DNA from: Oscheius dolichura
Lineage: Eukaryota; Nematoda; Chromadorea; Rhabditida; Rhabditidae
NCBI GenBank assembly: GCA_932521035.1
Contig: OW051492.1
Location: 11,408,001-11,472,000 of the forward strand
DNA: 64,000 nucleotides
Direction of reading: 5' to 3'
This document shows positions 11,574-24,455 of this stretch, in pieces. Position 1 is the stretch's first letter. Each line of letters starts with the position of its first letter. Under the pieces are notes generated by a model. The model saw only the letters and a list, made by a program, of their open reading frames with translations, ran no database searches and was not told the origin of the DNA. Position numbers and translations under genes: made by a program.

Positions 11574-12793
11574 GGAGCCATAACGTGGCTCAAAGGCGTC
11601 CTCCTGTGACGGGAGCTGGTTTTTTAGACTCAGCTCGATGAGGCGGTTCGAAAGAGTACAATTTCGGACCTCCTACCTTCTTTTCCAAAAGCTGCACCAT
11701 ATTACTGTACCTATTTCTGGATTATAATAGTTTTTGGGCTATAAAACCCGTTTTGTTCAGCGAACCCTATTCGATCTTGGGTTATTCGTACTCTTCTCGT
11801 CGAGCTCTACAAGAAGAGTGGTCGAACGTTCTCCAATCATTAGGTTTTTATTCCGTACTGGCCTGTTCAAATTGCCCAAGAGATTTGTATTGGCCTACCC
11901 CCTATTTTTGGACTATAATAGTTTTTGGGCTATAAAACGCGATTTGTTCAGCGAACCCTATTCGATCTTGGGTTATTCGTACTCTACTCGTCGAGCTCTA
12001 CAAGAAGAGTGGTCGAACGTTCTCCAATCATTAGGTTTTTATTCCGTACTGGCCTGTTCAAATTGCCCAAGAGATTTGTATTGGCTTAAACCCTGGTTTA
12101 TGATCTAGGAGCCATAACGTGGCTCAAAGGCGTCCTCCTGTGACGGGAGCTGGTTTTTTAGACTCAGCTCGATGAGGCGGTTCGAAAGAGTACAATTTCG
12201 GACCTCCTACCTTCTTTTCCAAAAGCTGCACCATATTACTGTACCTATTTCTGGATTATAATAGTTTTTGGGCTATAAAACCCGTTTTGTTCAGCGAACC
12301 CTATTCGATCTTGGGTTATTCGTACTCTACTCGTCGAGCTCTACAAGAAGAGTGGTCGAACGTTCTCCAATCATTAGGTTTTTATTCCGTACTGGCCTGT
12401 TCAAATTGCCCAAGAGATTTGTATTGGCTTAAACCCTGGTTTATGATCTAGGAGCCATAACGTGGCTCAAAGGCGTCCTCCTGTGACGGGAGCTGGTTTT
12501 TTAGACTCAGCTCGATGAGGCGGTTCGAAAGAGTACAATTTCGAACCTCCTACCTTCTTTTCCAAATGCTGCACCATATTACTGTACCTATTTCTGGATT
12601 ATAATAGTTTTTGGGCTATAAAACCCGTTTTGTTCAGCGAACCCTACTCGATCTTGGGTTATTCGTACTCTACTCGTCGAGCTCTACAAGAAGAGTGGTC
12701 GAACGTTCTCCAATCATTAGGTTTTTATTCCGTACTGGCCTGTTCAAATTGCCCAAGAGATTTGTATTGGCTTAAACCCTGGTTTATGATCTA
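11574..12793 (+). repeat. Transition from block A to block B
   Basis: The 534-bp unit at 11574 is of a different subtype from the eight before it: CTATAAA, with CTTCTCG in the first half and CTACTCG in the second. It matches the long units at 28572, 31850, 33756 and 38406. It is followed by an ordinary unit at 12108, then a 343-bp unit at 12451. That last unit still has the block A markers TTCGAACC, CCAAATG and TACTCG, but with CTACTCG instead of CTTCTCG. After this no block A marker unit appears except the CTATTAAA unit at 17253. Confidence 0.85.
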
Positions 12794-13479
12794 GGAGCCA
12801 TAACGTGGCTCAAAGGCGTCCTCCTGTGACGGGAGCTGGTTTTTTAGACTCAGCTCGATGAGGCGGTTCGAAAGAGTACAATTTCGGACCTCCTACCTTC
12901 TTTTCCAAAAGCTGCACCATATTACTGTACCTATTTCTGGATTATAATAGTTTTTGGGCTATAAAACCCGATTTGTTCAGCGAACCCTATTCGATCTTGG
13001 GTTATTCGTACTCTTCTCGTCGAGCTCTACAAGAAGAGCGGTCGAACGTTCTTCAATCATTAGGTTTTTATTCCGTACTGGCCTGTTCAAATTGCCCAAG
13101 AGATTTGTATTGGCTTAAACCCTGGTTTATGATCTAGGAGCCATAACGTGGCTCAAAGGCGTCCTCCTGTGACGGGAGCTGGTTTTTTAGACTCAGCTCG
13201 ATGAGGCGGTTCGAAAGAGTACAATTTCGGACCTCCTACCTTCTTTTCCAAAAGCTGCACCATATTACTGTACCTATTTCTGGATTATAATAGTTTTTGG
13301 GCTATAAAACCCGATTTGTTCAGCGAACCCTATTCGATCTTGGGTTATTCGTACTCTTCTCGTCGAGCTCTACAAGAAGAGCGGTCGAACGTTCTTCAAT
13401 CATTAGGTTTTTATTCCGTACTGGCCTGTTCAAATTGCCCAAGAGATTTGTATTGGCTTAAACCCTGGTTTATGATCTA
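12794..13479 (+). repeat. Adjacent pair of near-identical monomers with private marker
   Basis: Units at 12794 and 13137 share CCCGATTT, CTTCTCG, GCGGTCG and the substitution GTTCTTCAAT (elsewhere GTTCTCCAAT). I see this last marker nowhere else in the window. By eye they are identical, which suggests a very recent single-unit duplication. Confidence 0.85.
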
Positions 13480-16400
13480 GGAGCCATAACGTGGCTCAAA
13501 GGCGTCCTCCTGTGACGGGAGCTGGTTTTTTAGACTCAGCTCGATGAGGCGGTTCGAAAGAGTACAATTTCGGACCTCCTACCTTCTTTTCCAAAAGCTG
13601 CACCATATTACTGTACCTATTTCTGGATTATAATAGTTTTTGGGCTATAAAACCCGTTTTGTTCAGCGAACCCTATTCGATCTTGGGTTATTCGTACTCT
13701 ACTCGTCGAGCTCTACAAGAAGAGTGGTCGAACGTTCTCCAATCATTAGGTTTTTATTCCGTACTGGCCTGTTCAAATTGCCCAAGAGATTTGTATTGGC
13801 TTAAACCCTGGTTTATGATCTAGGAGCCATAACGTGGCTCAAAGGCGTCCTCCTGTGACGGGAGCTGGTTTTTTAGACTCAGCTCGATGAGGCGGTTCGA
13901 AAGAGTACAATTTCGGACCTCCTACCTTCTTTTCCAAAAGCTGCACCATATTACTGTACCTATTTCTGGATTATAATAGTTTTTGGGCTATAAAACCCGT
14001 TTTGTTCAGCGAACCCTATTCGATCTTGGGTTATTCGTACTCTACTCGTCGAGCTCTACAAGAAGAGCGGTCGAACGTTCTCCAATCATTAGGTTTTTAT
14101 TCCGTACTGGCCTGTTCAAATTGCCCAAGAGATTTGTATTGGCTTAAACCCTGGTTTATGATCTAGGAGCCATAACGTGGCTCAAAGGCGTCCTCCTGTG
14201 ACGGGAGCTGGTTTTTTAGACTCAGCTCGATGAGGCGGTTCGAAAGAGTACAATTTCGGACCTCCTACCTTCTTTTCCAAAAGCTGCACCATATTACTGT
14301 ACCTATTTCTGGATTATAATAGTTTTTGGGCTATAAAACCCGATTTGTTCAGCGAACCCTATTCGATCTTGGGTTATTCGTACTCTTCTCGTCGAGCTCT
14401 ACAAGAAGAGCGGTCGAACGTTCTCCAATCATTAGGTTTTTATTCCGTACTGGCCTGTTCAAATTGCCCAAGAGATTTGTATTGGCTTAAACCCTGGTTT
14501 ATGATCTAGGAGCCATAACGTGGCTCAAAGGCGTCCTCCTGTGACGGGAGCTGGTTTTTTAGACTCAGCTCGATGAGGCGGTTCGAAAGAGTACAATTTC
14601 GGACCTCCTACCTTCTTTTCCAAAAGCTGCACCATATTACTGTACCTATTTCTGGATTATAATAGTTTTTGGGCTATAAAACCCGTTTTGTTCAGCGAAC
14701 CCTATTCGATCTTGGGTTATTCGTACTCTACTCGTCGAGCTCTACAAGAAGAGTGGTCGAACGTTCTCCAATCATTAGGTTTTTATTCCGTACTGGCCTG
14801 TTCAAATTGCCCAAGAGATTTGTATTGGCTTAAACCCTGGTTTATGATCTAGGAGCCATAACGTGGCTCAAAGGCGTCCTCCTGTGACGGGAGCTGGTTT
14901 TTTAGACTCAGCTCGATGAGGCGGTTCGAAAGAGTACAATTTCGGACCTCCTACCTTCTTTTCCAAAAGCTGCACCATATTACTGTACCTATTTCTGGAT
15001 TATAATAGTTTTTGGGCTATAAAACCCGATTTGTTCAGCGAACCCTATTCGATCTTGGGTTATTCGTACTCTTCTCGTCGAGCTCTACAAGAAGAGTGGT
15101 CGAACGTTCTCCAATCATTAGGTTTTTATTCCGTACTGGCCTGTTCAAATTGCCCAAGAGATTTGTATTGGCTTAAACCCTGGTTTATGATCTAGGAGCC
15201 ATAACGTGGCTCAAAGGCGTCCTCCTGTGACGGGAGCTGGTTTTTTAGACTCAGCTCGATGAGGCGGTTCGAAAGAGTACAATTTCGGACCTCCTACCTT
15301 CTTTTCCAAAAGCTGCACCATATTACTGTACCTATTTCTGGATTATAATAGTTTTTGGGCTATAAAACCCGTTTTGTTCAGCGAACCCTATTCGATCTTG
15401 GGTTATTCGTACTCTACTCGTCGAGCTCTACAAGAAGAGTGGTCGAACGTTCTCCAATCATTAGGTTTTTATTCCGTACTGGCCTGTTCAAATTGCCCAA
15501 GAGATTTGTATTGGCTTAAACCCTGGTTTATGATCTAGGAGCCATAACGTGGCTCAAAGGCGTCCTCCTGTGACGGGAGCTGGTTTTTTAGACTCAGCTC
15601 GATGAGGCGGTTCGAAAGAGTACAATTTCGGACCTCCTACCTTCTTTTCCAAAAGCTGCACCATATTACTGTACCTATTTCTGGATTATAATAGTTTTTG
15701 GGCTATAAAACCCGTTTTGTTCAGCGAACCCTATTCGATCTTGGGTTATTCGTACTCTACTCGTCGAGCTCTACAAGAAGAGCGGTCGAACGTTCTCCAA
15801 TCATTAGGTTTTTATTCCGTACTGGCCTGTTCAAATTGCCCAAGAGATTTGTATTGGCTTAAACCCTGGTTTATGATCTAGGAGCCATAACGTGGCTCAA
15901 AGGCGTCCTCCTGTGACGGGAGCTGGTTTTTTAGACTCAGCTCGATGAGGCGGTTCGAAAGAGTACAATTTCGGACCTCCTACCTTCTTTTCCAAAAGCT
16001 GCACCATATTACTGTACCTATTTCTGGATTATAATAGTTTTTGGGCTATAAAACCCGATTTGTTCAGCGAACCCTATTCGATCTTGGGTTATTCGTACTC
16101 TTCTCGTCGAGCTCTACAAGAAGAGCGGTCGAACGTTCTCCAATCATTAGGTTTTTATTCCGTACTGGCCTGTTCAAATTGCCCAAGAGATTTGTATTGG
16201 CTTAAACCCTGGTTTATGATCTAGGAGCCATAACGTGGCTCAAAGGCGTCCTCCTGTGACGGGAGCTGGTTTTTTAGACTCAGCTCGATGAGGCGGTTCG
16301 AAAGAGTACAATTTCGGACCTCCTACCTTCTTTTCCAAAAGCTGCACCATATTACTGTACCTATTTCTGGATTATAATAGTTTTTGGGCTATAAAACCCG

Positions 16401-19400
16401 TTTTGTTCAGCGAACCCTATTCGATCTTGGGTTATTCGTACTCTACTCGTCGAGCTCTACAAGAAGAGTGGTCGAACGTTCTCCAATCATTAGGTTTTTA
16501 TTCCGTACTGGCCTGTTCAAATTGCCCAAGAGATTTGTATTGGCTTAAACCCTGGTTTATGATCTAGGAGCCATAACGTGGCTCAAAGGCGTCCTCCTGT
16601 GACGGGAGCTGGTTTTTTAGACTCAGCTCGATGAGGCGGTTCGAAAGAGTACAATTTCGGACCTCCTACCTTCTTTTCCAAAAGCTGCACCATATTACTG
16701 TACCTATTTCTGGATTATAATAGTTTTTGGGCTATAAAACCCGTTTTGTTCAGCGAACCCTATTCGATCTTGGGTTATTCGTACTCTACTCGTCGAGCTC
16801 TACAAGAAGAGCGGTCGAACGTTCTCCAATCATTAGGTTTTTATTCCGTACTGGCCTGTTCAAATTGCCCAAGAGATTTGTATTGGCTTAAACCCTGGTT
16901 TATGATCTAGGAGCCATAACGTGGCTCAAAGGCGTCCTCCTGTGACGGGAGCTGGTTTTTTAGACTCAGCTCGATGAGGCGGTTCGAAAGAGTACAATTT
17001 CGGACCTCCTACCTTCTTTTCCAAAAGCTGCACCATATTACTGTACCTATTTCTGGATTATAATAGTTTTTGGGCTATAAAACCCGATTTGTTCAGCGAA
17101 CCCTGTTCGATCTTGGGTTATTCGTACTCTTCTCGTCGAGCTCTACAAGAAGAGTGGTCGAACGTTCTCCAATCATTAGGTTTTTATTCCGTACTGGCCT
17201 GTTCAAATTGCCCAAGAGATTTGTATTGGCTTAAACCCTGGTTTATGATCTAGGAGCCATAACGTGGCTCAAAGGCGTCCTCCTGTGACGGGAGCTGGTT
17301 TTTTAGACTCAGCTCGATGAGGCGGTTCGAAAGAGTACAATTTCGGACCTCCTACCTTCTTTTCCAAAAGCTGCACCATATTACTGTACCTATTTCTGGA
17401 TTATAATAGTTTTTGGGCTATTAAACCCGTTTTGTTCAGCGAACCCTATTCGATCTTGGGTTATTCGTACTCTACTCGTCGAGCTCTACAAGAAGAGTGG
17501 TCGAACGTTCTCCAATCATTAGGTTTTTATTCCGTACTGGCCTGTTCAAATTGCCCAAGAGATTTGTATTGGCTTAAACCCTGGTTTATGATCTAGGAGC
17601 CATAACGTGGCTCAAAGGCGTCCTCCTGTGACGGGAGCTGGTTTTTTAGACTCAGCTCGATGAGGCGGTTCGAAAGAGTACAATTTCGGACCTCCTACCT
17701 TCTTTTCCAAAAGCTGCACCATATTACTGTACCTATTTCTGGATTATAATAGTTTTTGGGCTATAAAACCCGATTTGTTCAGCGAACCCTATTCGATCTT
17801 GGGTTATTCGTACTCTTCTCGTCGAGCTCTACAAGAAGAGCGGTCGAACGTTCTCCAATCATTAGGTTTTTATTCCGTACTGGCCTGTTCAAATTGCCCA
17901 AGAGATTTGTATTGGCTTAAACCCTGGTTTATGATCTAGGAGCCATAACGTGGCTCAAAGGCGTCCTCCTGTGACGGGAGCTGGTTTTTTAGACTCAGCT
18001 CGATGAGGCGGTTCGAAAGAGTACAATTTCGGACCTCCTACCTTCTTTTCCAAAAGCTGCACCATATTACTGTACCTATTTCTGGATTATAATAGTTTTT
18101 GGGCTATAAAACCCGTTTTGTTCAGCGAACCCTATTCGATCTTGGGTTATTCGTACTCTACTCGTCGAGCTCTACAAGAAGAGCGGTCGAACGTTCTCCA
18201 ATCATTAGGTTTTTATTCCGTACTGGCCTGTTCAAATTGCCCAAGAGATTTGTATTGGCTTAAACCCTGGTTTATGATCTAGGAGCCATAACGTGGCTCA
18301 AAGGCGTCCTCCTGTGACGGGAGCTGGTTTTTTAGACTCAGCTCGATGAGGCGGTTCGAAAGAGTACAATTTCGGACCTCCTACCTTCTTTTCCAAAAGC
18401 TGCACCATATTACTGTACCTATTTCTGGATTATAATAGTTTTTGGGCTATAAAACCCGATTTGTTCAGCGAACCCTATTCGATCTTGGGTTATTCGTACT
18501 CTTCTCGTCGAGCTCTACAAGAAGAGCGGTCGAACGTTCTCCAATCATTAGGTTTTTATTCCGTACTGGCCTGTTCAAATTGCCCAAGAGATTTGTATTG
18601 GCTTAAACCCTGGTTTATGATCTAGGAGCCATAACGTGGCTCAAAGGCGTCCTCCTGTGACGGGAGCTGGTTTTTTAGACTCAGCTCGATGAGGCGGTTC
18701 GAAAGAGTACAATTTCGGACCTCCTACCTTCTTTTCCAAAAGCTGCACCATATTACTGTACCTATTTCTGGATTATAATAGTTTTTGGGCTATAAAACCC
18801 GTTTTGTTCAGCGAACCCTATTCGATCTTGGGTTATTCGTACTCTACTCGTCGAGCTCTACAAGAAGAGTGGTCGAACGTTCTCCAATCATTAGGTTTTT
18901 ATTCCGTACTGGCCTGTTCAAATTGCCCAAGAGATTTGTATTGGCTTAAACCCTGGTTTATGATCTAGGAGCCATAACGTGGCTCAAAGGCGTCCTCCTG
19001 TGACGGGAGCTGGTTTTTTAGACTCAGCTCGATGAGGCGGTTCGAAAGAGTACAATTTCGGACCTCCTACCTTCTTTTCCAAAAGCTGCACCATATTACT
19101 GTACCTATTTCTGGATTATAATAGTTTTTGGGCTATAAAACCCGTTTTGTTCAGCGAACCCTATTCGATCTTGGGTTATTCGTACTCTACTCGTCGAGCT
19201 CTACAAGAAGAGTGGTCGAACGTTCTCCAATCATTAGGTTTTTATTCCGTACTGGCCTGTTCAAATTGCCCAAGAGATTTGTATTGGCTTAAACCCTGGT
19301 TTATGATCTAGGAGCCATAACGTGGCTCAAAGGCGTCCTCCTGTGACGGGAGCTGGTTTTTTAGACTCAGCTCGATGAGGCGGTTCGAAAGAGTACAATT

Positions 19401-21025
19401 TCGGACCTCCTACCTTCTTTTCCAAAAGCTGCACCATATTACTGTACCTATTTCTGGATTATAATAGTTTTTGGGCTATAAAACCCGATTTGTTCAGCGA
19501 ACCCTATTCGATCTTGGGTTATTCGTACTCTTCTCGTCGAGCTCTACAAGAAGAGTGGTCGAACGTTCTCCAATCATTAGGTTTTTATTCCGTACTGGCC
19601 TGTTCAAATTGCCCAAGAGATTTGTATTGGCTTAAACCCTGGTTTATGATCTAGGAGCCATAACGTGGCTCAAAGGCGTCCTCCTGTGACGGGAGCTGGT
19701 TTTTTAGACTCAGCTCGATGAGGCGGTTCGAAAGAGTACAATTTCGGACCTCCTACCTTCTTTTCCAAAAGCTGCACCATATTACTGTACCTATTTCTGG
19801 ATTATAATAGTTTTTGGGCTATAAAACCCGTTTTGTTCAGCGAACCCTATTCGATCTTGGGTTATTCGTACTCTACTCGTCGAGCTCTACAAGAAGAGTG
19901 GTCGAACGTTCTCCAATCATTAGGTTTTTATTCCGTACTGGCCTGTTCAAATTGCCCAAGAGATTTGTATTGGCTTAAACCCTGGTTTATGATCTAGGAG
20001 CCATAACGTGGCTCAAAGGCGTCCTCCTGTGACGGGAGCTGGTTTTTTAGACTCAGCTCGATGAGGCGGTTCGAAAGAGTACAATTTCGGACCTCCTACC
20101 TTCTTTTCCAAAAGCTGCACCATATTACTGTACCTATTTCTGGATTATAATAGTTTTTGGGCTATAAAACCCGATTTGTTCAGCGAACCCTGTTCGATCT
20201 TGGGTTATTCGTACTCTTCTCGTCGAGCTCTACAAGAAGAGTGGTCGAACGTTCTCCAATCATTAGGTTTTTATTCCGTACTGGCCTGTTCAAATTGCCC
20301 AAGAGATTTGTATTGGCTTAAACCCTGGTTTATGATCTAGGAGCCATAACGTGGCTCAAAGGCGTCCTCCTGTGACGGGAGCTGGTTTTTTAGACTCAGC
20401 TCGATGAGGCGGTTCGAAAGAGTACAATTTCGGACCTCCTACCTTCTTTTCCAAAAGCTGCACCATATTACTGTACCTATTTCTGGATTATAATAGTTTT
20501 TGGGCTATAAAACCCGTTTTGTTCAGCGAACCCTATTCGATCTTGGGTTATTCGTACTCTACTCGTCGAGCTCTACAAGAAGAGTGGTCGAACGTTCTCC
20601 AATCATTAGGTTTTTATTCCGTACTGGCCTGTTCAAATTGCCCAAGAGATTTGTATTGGCTTAAACCCTGGTTTATGATCTAGGAGCCATAACGTGGCTC
20701 AAAGGCGTCCTCCTGTGACGGGAGCTGGTTTTTTAGACTCAGCTCGATGAGGCGGTTCGAAAGAGTACAATTTCGGACCTCCTACCTTCTTTTCCAAAAG
20801 CTGCACCATATTACTGTACCTATTTCTGGATTATAATAGTTTTTGGGCTATAAAACCCGTTTTGTTCAGCGAACCCTATTCGATCTTGGGTTATTCGTAC
20901 TCTACTCGTCGAGCTCTACAAGAAGAGCGGTCGAACGTTCTCCAATCATTAGGTTTTTATTCCGTACTGGCCTGTTCAAATTGCCCAAGAGATTTGTATT
21001 GGCTTAAACCCTGGTTTATGATCTA
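13480..21025 (+). repeat. Block B, left part: 343-bp units in mixed 5-, 3- and 2-unit patterns
   Basis: Only 343-bp units occur here. Two types alternate: T (CCCGTTTT with CTACTCG) and A (CCCGATTT with CTTCTCG). Units 13480-14852 read T, T(GCGG), A(GCGG), T, A. The 1,715-bp pattern restarts at 15195 and then shifts at its fifth unit. Some A units have TGTTCG instead of TATTCG (16910, 19997). Unit 17253 is an isolated CTATTAAA unit otherwise typical of block A. From 18625 the order is T,T,A,T,A and loosely periodic. No long unit is present. Confidence 0.85.
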
Positions 21026-24000
21026 GGAGCCATAACGTGGCTCAAAGGCGTCCTCCTGTGACGGGAGCTGGTTTTTTAGACTCAGCTCGATGAGGCGGTT
21101 CGAAAGAGTACAATTTCGGACCTCCTACCTTCTTTTCCAAAAGCTGCACCATATTACTGTACCTATTTCTGGATTATAATAGTTTTTGGGCTATAAAACC
21201 CGTTTTGTTCAGCGAACCCTATTCGATCTTGGGTTATTCGTACTCTACTCGTCGAGCTCTACAAGAAGAGTGGTCGAACGTTCTCCAATCATTAGGTTTG
21301 TATTCCGTACTGGCCTGTTCAAATTGCCCAAGAGATTTGTATTGGCTTAAACCCTGGTTTATGATCTAGGAGCCATAACGTGGCTCAAAGGCGTCCTCCT
21401 GTGACGGGAGCTGGTTTTTTAGACTCAGCTCGATGAGGCGGTTCGAAAGAGTACAATTTCGGACCTCCTACCTTCTTTTCCAAAAGCTGCACCATATTAC
21501 TGTACCTATTTCTGGATTATAATAGTTTTTGGGCTATAAAACCCGATTTGTTCAGCGAACCCTATTCGATCTTGGGTTATTCGTACTCTTCTCGTCGAGC
21601 TCTACAAGAAGAGTGGTCGAACGTTCTCCAATCATTAGGTTTTTATTCCGTACTGGCCTGTTCAAATTGCCCAAGAGATTTGTATTGGCTTAAACCCTGG
21701 TTTATGATCTAGGAGCCATAACGTGGCTCAAAGGCGTCCTCCTGTGACGGGAGCTGGTTTTTTAGACTCAGCTCGATGAGGCGGTTCGAAAGAGTACAAT
21801 TTCGGACCTCCTACCTTCTTTTCCAAAAGCTGCACCATATTACTGTACCTATTTCTGGATTATAATAGTTTTTGGGCTATAAAACCCGTTTTGTTCAGCG
21901 AACCCTATTCGATCTTGGGTTATTCGTACTCTACTCGTCGAGCTCTACAAGAAGAGTGGTCGAACGTTCTCCAATCATTAGGTTTGTATTCCGTACTGGC
22001 CTGTTCAAATTGCCCAAGAGATTTGTATTGGCTTAAACCCTGGTTTATGATCTAGGAGCCATAACGTGGCTCAAAGGCGTCCTCCTGTGACGGGAGCTGG
22101 TTTTTTAGACTCAGCTCGATGAGGCGGTTCGAAAGAGTACAATTTCGGACCTCCTACCTTCTTTTCCAAAAGCTGCACCATATTACTGTACCTATTTCTG
22201 GATTATAATAGTTTTTGGGCTATAAAACCCGATTTGTTCAGCGAACCCTATTCGATCTTGGGTTATTCGTACTCTTCTCGTCGAGCTCTACAAGAAGAGT
22301 GGTCGAACGTTCTCCAATCATTAGGTTTTTATTCCGTACTGGCCTGTTCAAATTGCCCAAGAGATTTGTATTGGCTTAAACCCTGGTTTATGATCTAGGA
22401 GCCATAACGTGGCTCAAAGGCGTCCTCCTGTGACGGGAGCTGGTTTTTTAGACTCAGCTCGATGAGGCGGTTCGAAAGAGTACAATTTCGGACCTCCTAC
22501 CTTCTTTTCCAAAAGCTGCACCATATTACTGTACCTATTTCTGGATTATAATAGTTTTTGGGCTATAAAACCCGATTTGTTCAGCGAACCCTATTCGATC
22601 TTGGGTTATTCGTACTCTTCTCGTCGAGCTCTACAAGAAGAGTGGTCGAACGTTCTCCAATCATTAGGTTTTTATTCCGTACTGGCCTGTTCAAATTGCC
22701 CAAGAGATTTGTATTGGCTTAAACCCTGGTTTATGATCTAGGAGCCATAACGTGGCTCAAAGGCGTCCTCCTGTGACGGGAGCTGGTTTTTTAGACTCAG
22801 CTCGATGAGGCGGTTCGAAAGAGTACAATTTCGGACCTCCTACCTTCTTTTCCAAAAGCTGCACCATATTACTGTACCTATTTCTGGATTATAATAGTTT
22901 TTGGGCTATAAAACCCGTTTTGTTCAGCGAACCCTATTCGATCTTGGGTTATTCGTACTCTACTCGTCGAGCTCTACAAGAAGAGTGGTCGAACGTTCTC
23001 CAATCATTAGGTTTGTATTCCGTACTGGCCTGTTCAAATTGCCCAAGAGATTTGTATTGGCTTAAACCCTGGTTTATGATCTAGGAGCCATAACGTGGCT
23101 CAAAGGCGTCCTCCTGTGACGGGAGCTGGTTTTTTAGACTCAGCTCGATGAGGCGGTTCGAAAGAGTACAATTTCGGACCTCCTACCTTCTTTTCCAAAA
23201 GCTGCACCATATTACTGTACCTATTTCTGGATTATAATAGTTTTTGGGCTATAAAACCCGATTTGTTCAGCGAACCCTATTCGATCTTGGGTTATTCGTA
23301 CTCTTCTCGTCGAGCTCTACAAGAAGAGTGGTCGAACGTTCTCCAATCATTAGGTTTTTATTCCGTACTGGCCTGTTCAAATTGCCCAAGAGATTTGTAT
23401 TGGCTTAAACCCTGGTTTATGATCTAGGAGCCATAACGTGGCTCAAAGGCGTCCTCCTGTGACGGGAGCTGGTTTTTTAGACTCAGCTCGATGAGGCGGT
23501 TCGAAAGAGTACAATTTCGGACCTCCTACCTTCTTTTCCAAAAGCTGCACCATATTACTGTACCTATTTCTGGATTATAATAGTTTTTGGGCTATAAAAC
23601 CCGATTTGTTCAGCGAACCCTATTCGATCTTGGGTTATTCGTACTCTTCTCGTCGAGCTCTACAAGAAGAGTGGTCGAACGTTCTCCAATCATTAGGTTT
23701 TTATTCCGTACTGGCCTGTTCAAATTGCCCAAGAGATTTGTATTGGCTTAAACCCTGGTTTATGATCTAGGAGCCATAACGTGGCTCAAAGGCGTCCTCC
23801 TGTGACGGGAGCTGGTTTTTTAGACTCAGCTCGATGAGGCGGTTCGAAAGAGTACAATTTCGGACCTCCTACCTTCTTTTCCAAAAGCTGCACCATATTA
23901 CTGTACCTATTTCTGGATTATAATAGTTTTTGGGCTATAAAACCCGTTTTGTTCAGCGAACCCTATTCGATCTTGGGTTATTCGTACTCTACTCGTCGAG

Positions 24001-24455
24001 CTCTACAAGAAGAGTGGTCGAACGTTCTCCAATCATTAGGTTTGTATTCCGTACTGGCCTGTTCAAATTGCCCAAGAGATTTGTATTGGCTTAAACCCTG
24101 GTTTATGATCTAGGAGCCATAACGTGGCTCAAAGGCGTCCTCCTGTGACGGGAGCTGGTTTTTTAGACTCAGCTCGATGAGGCGGTTCGAAAGAGTACAA
24201 TTTCGGACCTCCTACCTTCTTTTCCAAAAGCTGCACCATATTACTGTACCTATTTCTGGATTATAATAGTTTTTGGGCTATAAAACCCGATTTGTTCAGC
24301 GAACCCTATTCGATCTTGGGTTATTCGTACTCTTCTCGTCGAGCTCTACAAGAAGAGTGGTCGAACGTTCTCCAATCATTAGGTTTTTATTCCGTACTGG
24401 CCTGTTCAAATTGCCCAAGAGATTTGTATTGGCTTAAACCCTGGTTTATGATCTA
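21026..24455 (+). repeat. 1,029-bp trimeric HOR marked by GGTTTGTATT
   Basis: Units at 21026, 21712, 22741 and 23770 carry GGTTTGTATT where all other units read GGTTTTTATT. At 21712 and 22741 each marked T unit is followed by two A units (CCCGATTT, CTTCTCG), giving a clean 1,029-bp period. The flanking marked units 21026 and 23770 have one following A unit each. Confidence 0.88.
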
